A stretch of 18,543 bases of DNA. Source: Firmicutes bacterium CAG:534 (lineage in GTDB: Bacteria > Bacillota > Clostridia > Lachnospirales > Lachnospiraceae). Below the pieces are notes generated by a model that saw nothing but the letters and a program-made list of their open reading frames with translations, did not search any database and was not told where the DNA came from. A program made the position numbers and the translations under genes. Shown here piece after piece: positions 14,533 to 18,543 of this stretch; position 1 is the stretch's first letter, and each line of letters starts with the position of its first letter. The stretch covers positions 32,584 to 51,126 of the forward strand of contig FR894562.1 of assembly GCA_000436115.1 (NCBI GenBank), in the 5' to 3' direction.

Positions 14533-16111
14533 TGAAGGGATTGTAATTGATTCCCTGAAATTTATCATTGAAAAGGAATTCGGGGAACTGTGTGAGATCC
14601 GGTATGCCAAGACGGGAAGAAGTGTGATCGAGCTGGCAGAAAATTTCCGGCCGGATATTGCGGTTATGGATATCCAGATGCCGGGGATTAACGGAATCGA
14701 AGCTATGAAGGAAATCCGGAAGACGAACCGAAGCACAGTGTTTATTGTTATTTCTGCCTATGATAAGTTTGATTATGCACAGGAGGCTATTTCACTCGGT
14801 GTTCTTGAATATATTACGAAGCCCATGGAACGTAAGAGATTGGTGTCCGTACTGAAAAGAGCCATGGAGAAAATTGATTCCGAGAAGGAAAACCGTAAAA
14901 ACGAGCTTCTCATTAAGGAAAAGCTGGAGACGGTAGTTCCGATTATTGAAAGCGGTCTGATTTCCAATATTCTGCTGCAGGAGCATTTTGAGGAGGATAT
15001 CGAGAGCTATAAAACGCTTCTTGGAATAGATACCAGATATGCCTATATGATTGCTGTAGTATGCGGAGACGAGCAGAAAGGGAATCATATGACCAATGCC
15101 GTGGGAAGCAGTGTCAGGATGCAGAATCATTATCAGGAGGTCAGATCAATTCTGAAGAAATATTTTGACTGTCTTGTAGGCTCAGTAATGGCTAACAAGC
15201 TGGCAGTTCTTGTTCCATACGAAAAGGAAGCCATGGAGTATAACGAAAGAAGTGAACGGATCGAGAGAGCCAGAGAGGCGGTACGGCATCTGCGGAAAAG
15301 AACAGACATCAGTTTCCGGATCGGCTTTGGCAGCGCAGGAGAGCTGCGGGATATGGCGGAGTCCTATACTCAGGCGCTCAGGGCACTTGTAGAATCAACA
15401 GGGAGCGTTGCCCATGCAGACGATCTTTCCATCCGCTGTGAATATGACGAGGATTATCCGGTCAAGCTGGAGAAAAGACTTTTTGAGGAAATTGAGAATG
15501 GTGAAACGAACCATGCAGCTGCTTCGGCCAGGAGCTTTTTTGACTGGATGGCGGAGAGTGGGTCGGGTCTGATGGACATCCGCCTCAAGATCATGGAATT
15601 TGTTTTATGGGCCGAGCGCCTTGCTTATGAAAACGGGGGTATGACTTATCGATTAAGCAACAGAAGTGATTATCTGCCAGGAGTGATGGGGACAGAGGAT
15701 CCTGAAAAATTAAAAATCTGGTTTGTAGATAAAATTGTGGAAGCCTGCAGGAATATACAGAGCAAACGATCTGAAAAATCCGGAAGTCTGATTGAAGAAG
15801 CCATGCGCTATATCAGAGAAAATTACAGCAGGGATATTTCCCTGGATGAGGTATCGCGGGAGGTAAACATTAGTCCCTATTATTTCAGCAAGCTGTTTAA
15901 GGACAGCACTGATCAGAACTTTATTGAATATCTGACGAATTTGAGAATGGAAAAAGCCAGGGAGCTTTTACTGACGACCGAGAGCTCCATGAAGGAAATC
16001 TGTGTGGCAGTAGGTTACGCAGATCCAAATTATTTCAGCAGAATCTTCAAGAAAAATACAGGAGTAACGCCGACAGAATATAAGGAAAACAAGGGGGAAT
16101 TCCCAAAATGA
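14507..16111 (+). CDS. Response regulator with AraC-type DNA-binding domain, YesN type
   Basis: This is a 534-residue cytoplasmic transcription factor. The receiver domain (1-125) has the acidic pair D8-D9, phosphoacceptor Asp55 in VMDIQMPG, Ser in VISAYD and Lys in YITKPM. A middle region (about 130-420) has no motif I can name, although GFGSAGELRDMAESYTQALRAL resembles the segment found between REC and HTH in YesN proteins. The AraC HTH (about 425-530) shows both helix-turn-helix units: ISLDEVSREVNISPYYFSKLFK and the second ending in VGYADPNYFSRIFKKNTGVTPTEYK. An SD (GGGGGAG) precedes the start, which lies 26 nt inside the kinase gene. Its TGA overlaps the ATG of the next gene. It is the probable activator of the adjacent sugar transporter gene. 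Confidence 0.93.
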   Translation: MYRIMLADDEGIVIDSLKFIIEKEFGELCEIRYAKTGRSVIELAENFRPDIAVMDIQMPGINGIEAMKEIRKTNRSTVFIVISAYDKFDYAQEAISLGVLEYITKPMERKRLVSVLKRAMEKIDSEKENRKNELLIKEKLETVVPIIESGLISNILLQEHFEEDIESYKTLLGIDTRYAYMIAVVCGDEQKGNHMTNAVGSSVRMQNHYQEVRSILKKYFDCLVGSVMANKLAVLVPYEKEAMEYNERSERIERAREAVRHLRKRTDISFRIGFGSAGELRDMAESYTQALRALVESTGSVAHADDLSIRCEYDEDYPVKLEKRLFEEIENGETNHAAASARSFFDWMAESGSGLMDIRLKIMEFVLWAERLAYENGGMTYRLSNRSDYLPGVMGTEDPEKLKIWFVDKIVEACRNIQSKRSEKSGSLIEEAMRYIRENYSRDISLDEVSREVNISPYYFSKLFKDSTDQNFIEYLTNLRMEKARELLLTTESSMKEICVAVGYADPNYFSRIFKKNTGVTPTEYKENKGEFPK

Positions 16112-17157
16112 AAAGACCTTTGGGAAGCTTTTTGCTGCTGCTTATGCTTGGTGTGGTATTCACCGGCTGTGCCAGGATAGACAGGGAAACGGCAGCCGGG
16201 AAAAAAGATAAGGAGGATAAGATCCAGATCGGACTGTGCTTTGATTCCTTTGTTATTGAAAGATGGCAGAGAGACCGGGATATTTTTGTATCCATGGCAA
16301 AGGAGCTTGGAGCAGAGGTAAATGTTCAGAATGCTAACGGGGATATTGAGGAACAGAGAAAACAGATTGATTATTTTATTGATAAGGATATGGATGTGAT
16401 TGTAATTATCTGTATTGATTCCGGAAGCGAATATGACTGCGTAAAGAAGGCGAAAGATGCCGGTATCAAGGTAATTGCTTATGACAGGCTGATTCTGAAC
16501 GCAGATGTGGATCTGTATATTTCCTTTGATAATGAAATGGTTGGAGCCATGATGGGAGAGGCTTTTGTGGAAAAAGGAATTGAAGGAGGCAATGTGTTGA
16601 TGCTTGGAGGATCGGCTGCAGATCATAATGTTTCTCTGGTGGAGGAGGGCTTCCGCAAAGTGATGGCCGATCATGATATAACGATTCTGGATTCCATGCA
16701 TGCAGACGGATGGAAGGCAGAATTGGCATCCTCATATATAGATGATCATATGGAACTGGTTTCAAGGACTGATGCAATTATGTGCGGGAATGATGATCTG
16801 GCAAGTAAGGTGGTACATAACCTGAAGGAAAAACGGATGGCAGGAGATATTCTTGTGGCAGGACAGGATGCAGATCTCGAGGCTTGCCAGCGCATCGTAG
16901 AGGGAACTCAGGTGATGACGGTTTATAAGCCGGTAGAAAAACTTGCACAGAAAGCAGCCGAGTGTGCCGTGAAGTTAGCGAAGGGGGAGGAACTGGAGGG
17001 TACGGTACTTTTAAATGATGGGACCTATGAGGTCCCGTACATCGGCCTAGAACCAATCAGCGTCAGTGAGGATAATATAAATGAGGTTATTATAGGAAGC
17101 GGTTTCCATCTGAAGGAAGATGTCTATCTGAATGTACCCGGGAAGATGCCGGAATAA
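16108..17157 (+). CDS. XylF-like sugar-binding lipoprotein
   Basis: This 349-residue extracellular lipoprotein has signal peptide lipobox VFTGC with Cys21. From memory it closely follows E. coli XylF: IERWQRDRDIF near the start, ANGDIEEQ, AYDRLI, ISFDNEMVG, LMLGGSAADHNV, a CGNDD motif, GQDADLEACQRI and GTQVMTVYKPV. The Arg-Trp, Asp-Arg, His-Asn, Asn-Asp and Gln-Asp residues of these motifs are those that hold the aldopyranose in XylF. It overlaps the response-regulator gene by 4 nt (ATGA), so it is made with the two-component system, not with a transporter. In clostridial xylose systems a XylF-like protein (XylFII) works with LytS as sensor, so this may be a second or alternative sensory subunit. 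It may also serve transport; sequence alone does not decide. Confidence 0.88.
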   Translation: MKRPLGSFLLLLMLGVVFTGCARIDRETAAGKKDKEDKIQIGLCFDSFVIERWQRDRDIFVSMAKELGAEVNVQNANGDIEEQRKQIDYFIDKDMDVIVIICIDSGSEYDCVKKAKDAGIKVIAYDRLILNADVDLYISFDNEMVGAMMGEAFVEKGIEGGNVLMLGGSAADHNVSLVEEGFRKVMADHDITILDSMHADGWKAELASSYIDDHMELVSRTDAIMCGNDDLASKVVHNLKEKRMAGDILVAGQDADLEACQRIVEGTQVMTVYKPVEKLAQKAAECAVKLAKGEELEGTVLLNDGTYEVPYIGLEPISVSEDNINEVIIGSGFHLKEDVYLNVPGKMPE

Positions 17158-17182
17158 CGGACGGAACAGGATTAAATTAAGG

Positions 17183-17228
17183 AAAGGGCTTCAGAAGGCA
17201 CAAAAAAATGCTAGCACAGCCCTTTTTT
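17183..17228 (+). terminator. Terminator-like hairpin after the sensing operon
   Basis: AAAGGGCT (17183-17190) pairs with AGCCCTTT (17218-17225), and the T run spans 17223-17228, with a 27-nt loop that can fold partly on itself. The long loop makes it a weaker intrinsic terminator than the one at 323. It separates the sensing operon from chvE, so chvE can be expressed independently. Confidence 0.55.
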
Positions 17229-17232
17229 GCGC

Positions 17233-17268
17233 TTTCAGAATATTAAAAAAGTGCAGAAGGTCATAAAT
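17233..17268 (+). promoter_or_regulatory. Candidate activator site: 18-bp spaced direct repeat upstream of chvE
   Basis: Two 18-bp blocks in tandem (17233-17250 and 17251-17268) share CAGAA at the same offset and match at 11 of 18 positions. They lie directly upstream of a poor -35 region. AraC-type regulators typically bind such direct repeats next to -35 and activate weak promoters. Another CAGAAGG occurs at 17192-17198. Binding by the YesN-type regulator is inferred only. Confidence 0.3.
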
Positions 17269-17294
17269 TTGTCCTGCCGTTTCTGTGATATGAT
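17266..17294 (+). promoter_or_regulatory. Extended -10 promoter of chvE
   Basis: TG-A-TATGAT (17286-17294) is a good extended -10 element. The -35 position 17 nt upstream (ATTTGT, 17266-17271) matches consensus poorly, as expected for an activator-dependent promoter. A start near 17301 gives a 38-nt leader. Confidence 0.6.
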
Positions 17295-17338
17295 TTCCTT
17301 GTAAACAAAAACAATATGTTACAGGGAGGTAAAATTGT

Positions 17339-18502
17339 ATGAAGAAAAAAATAATGAGCATGCTTCTTACTACAGTAATGGCGGTTTCTATACTGGCAGG
17401 CTGTGGATCATCGCAGAGTAAAACGGAGAGTGCAGCCACAGACACTGCTGCGACAGAAGCAACGGCTGAACAGGACAAGACAGCTGATACGACAGCTGAT
17501 ACGGCAACTGATACTGCAACCGGCGGCGGTAAAGTCGGTGTAGCAATGCCTACCAAGGATCTTCAGAGATGGAATCAGGACGGAGCGAATATGGAGGCGC
17601 AGCTGAAGGAAGCCGGTTATGAAGTAGATCTTCAGTATGCATCCAACGATATTCCTACACAGGTATCCCAGATTGAAAACATGATTAACTCAGGATGTGA
17701 GCTCCTGGTAATTGCTTCTATCGATGGTGATTCGCTCGGAACCGTTCTTGAACAGGCAAAGGAAAAAAATATTCCTGTTATCGCTTATGACCGGCTTATC
17801 ATGAACTCCGATGCGATTACTTATTATGCAACCTTTGATAATTACATGGTAGGAACCAAACAGGGTGAATATATCAAGGAAAAGCTTGATCTGGATAACG
17901 CTGACGGACCTTTTAATATTGAGCTTGTTACCGGTGACCCGGGTGATAACAATGCAAGATTTTTCTTCGGCGGCGCTATGGATATTCTTCAGCCATACAT
18001 TGATGACGGAAAGCTTGTAGTGAAGTCAGGGCAGACAGATTTTGAAACAGTAGCAACTGCAAACTGGTCGACAGAAACGGCACAGTCCAGAATGGATGCT
18101 ATTATTTCTGCAAACTATGCAGATGGAACAAGGCTGGATGCAGTTCTCTGCTCCAATGATTCTACAGCGCTTGGTGTTACCAACTCACTGGAAGCAAACT
18201 ATACAGGTGAGTGGCCGATCATTACCGGTCAGGACTGTGATATTGCAAATGTAAAGAATATGATTGCCGGGAAACAGTCCATGTCCATCTTTAAGGATAC
18301 GCGTACGCTAGCATCCAAGGTGGTAGAAATGGTTGATGCGGTTATGAAGGGCGGAGAGGCGCCTGTGAATGATACCAAGACCTATGATAACGGTACAGGC
18401 GTGATCCCTTCCTACCTGTGTGAGCCTGTATTTGCAGATGCAGGTAACTATAAGGAACTGCTTGTTGACTCTGGATACTATAGTGAAGCTGATTTGCAGT
18501 AA
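17339..18502 (+). CDS. chvE: ChvE-like multiple-monosaccharide-binding lipoprotein
   Basis: This 387-residue extracellular lipoprotein has lipobox LAGC with Cys22, a low-complexity Thr/Ala/Asp linker to about residue 63 and a type I periplasmic-binding fold. From memory it follows Agrobacterium ChvE almost segment by segment: VGVAMPTKDLQRW, DLQYASNDIPTQVSQIENM, VIASIDGDSL, IAYDRLIMNS, YYATFDNYMVG, GDPGDNNA, GQDCDIANVK, SIFKDTR and NDTKTYDNG. ChvE binds several aldoses (galactose, arabinose, xylose, glucose) for the GguAB/MmsA-type importer; the ATPase and permease genes are expected just beyond the window. An excellent SD (AGGGAGGT, 17323-17330) lies 8 nt before the ATG. It has its own promoter and is the probable target of the upstream regulatory system. 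Confidence 0.9.
   Translation: MKKKIMSMLLTTVMAVSILAGCGSSQSKTESAATDTAATEATAEQDKTADTTADTATDTATGGGKVGVAMPTKDLQRWNQDGANMEAQLKEAGYEVDLQYASNDIPTQVSQIENMINSGCELLVIASIDGDSLGTVLEQAKEKNIPVIAYDRLIMNSDAITYYATFDNYMVGTKQGEYIKEKLDLDNADGPFNIELVTGDPGDNNARFFFGGAMDILQPYIDDGKLVVKSGQTDFETVATANWSTETAQSRMDAIISANYADGTRLDAVLCSNDSTALGVTNSLEANYTGEWPIITGQDCDIANVKNMIAGKQSMSIFKDTRTLASKVVEMVDAVMKGGEAPVNDTKTYDNGTGVIPSYLCEPVFADAGNYKELLVDSGYYSEADLQ
17479..17514 (+). repeat. 12-bp tandem repeat in the chvE linker
   Basis: Three head-to-tail 12-bp units: GACAGCTGATAC twice identically, then GGCAACTGATAC. Each adds four residues (TADT, TADT, ATDT) to the flexible linker between the lipid anchor and the binding domain. The repeat does not disturb the frame and could change linker length by slippage in 4-residue steps. 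Confidence 0.8.
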
Positions 18503-18543
18503 AATGATCTGAACGAGGATTATGGCAGGTGGGTTCTTGCCCG
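18503..18543 (+). other. Intergenic start after chvE, cut by window edge
   Basis: No gene start is visible. GGCAGGTGGG followed by TTGCCCG at the very end looks like the first part of a stem-loop, as often found between a binding-protein gene and its transporter genes, but the window stops too early to be sure. Confidence 0.3.

Noticed and set aside
16091..16107. GGGAATTCCC palindrome at the SD of the XylF-like gene as an SD-sequestering hairpin
   Set aside because: A gapless palindrome cannot form a hairpin with a loop; too short to be meaningful.

Overview
The window looks like a chromosomal segment of a Gram-positive anaerobe of the class Clostridia, most likely a Lachnospiraceae gut bacterium (Blautia/Dorea-like). 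This is inferred from the gene content, lipoprotein-type solute-binding proteins, strong purine-rich Shine-Dalgarno sequences, consensus sigma-A promoters and moderate GC. No rRNA, tRNA, CRISPR array, insertion sequence or phage gene was seen, and it reads as an ordinary metabolic and transport region.

Left part (1-2118): the 3' end of a PilZ-domain (c-di-GMP-binding) gene converges on a minus-strand C39-like cysteine peptidase homologue. The two share a bidirectional hairpin terminator that lies inside both reading frames. A divergent promoter pair (both TTGACA with 17-nt spacers) then drives the peptidase leftward and cysK (cysteine synthase) rightward.

Middle part (2119-8997): a promoter just after cysK starts a six-gene operon for peptide or acyl-amino-acid uptake. 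It encodes a binding lipoprotein, two ATPases, two permeases and an M20 amidohydrolase that probably processes the imported substrate. The roughly 140-nt leader of this operon holds a 15-codon open frame with a strong SD and a long hairpin that the frame enters. This is the most unusual non-coding element of the window.

Right-centre (9007-11721, minus strand): an Eis-type GNAT acetyltransferase followed by pncB (nicotinate phosphoribosyltransferase), probably co-transcribed.

Right part (11988-18502): a sugar-sensing and transport locus. Four overlapping genes encode a membrane-anchored sugar-binding-like protein, a LytS/YesM-type histidine kinase, a YesN-type response regulator (REC plus AraC HTH) and a XylF-like lipoprotein. 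A terminator-like hairpin and an extended -10 promoter follow, then the gene for a ChvE-like multiple-monosaccharide-binding lipoprotein; its ATPase and permease genes presumably lie beyond the window. The arrangement matches the binding-protein/LytS/YesN three-component logic known for xylose in clostridia, but here two candidate sensory binding proteins accompany one kinase. The proposed circuit is: extracellular aldose -> membrane-associated binding protein(s) -> kinase -> AraC-type regulator -> activation of the chvE transporter promoter. This is inference from gene order and families, not demonstrated.
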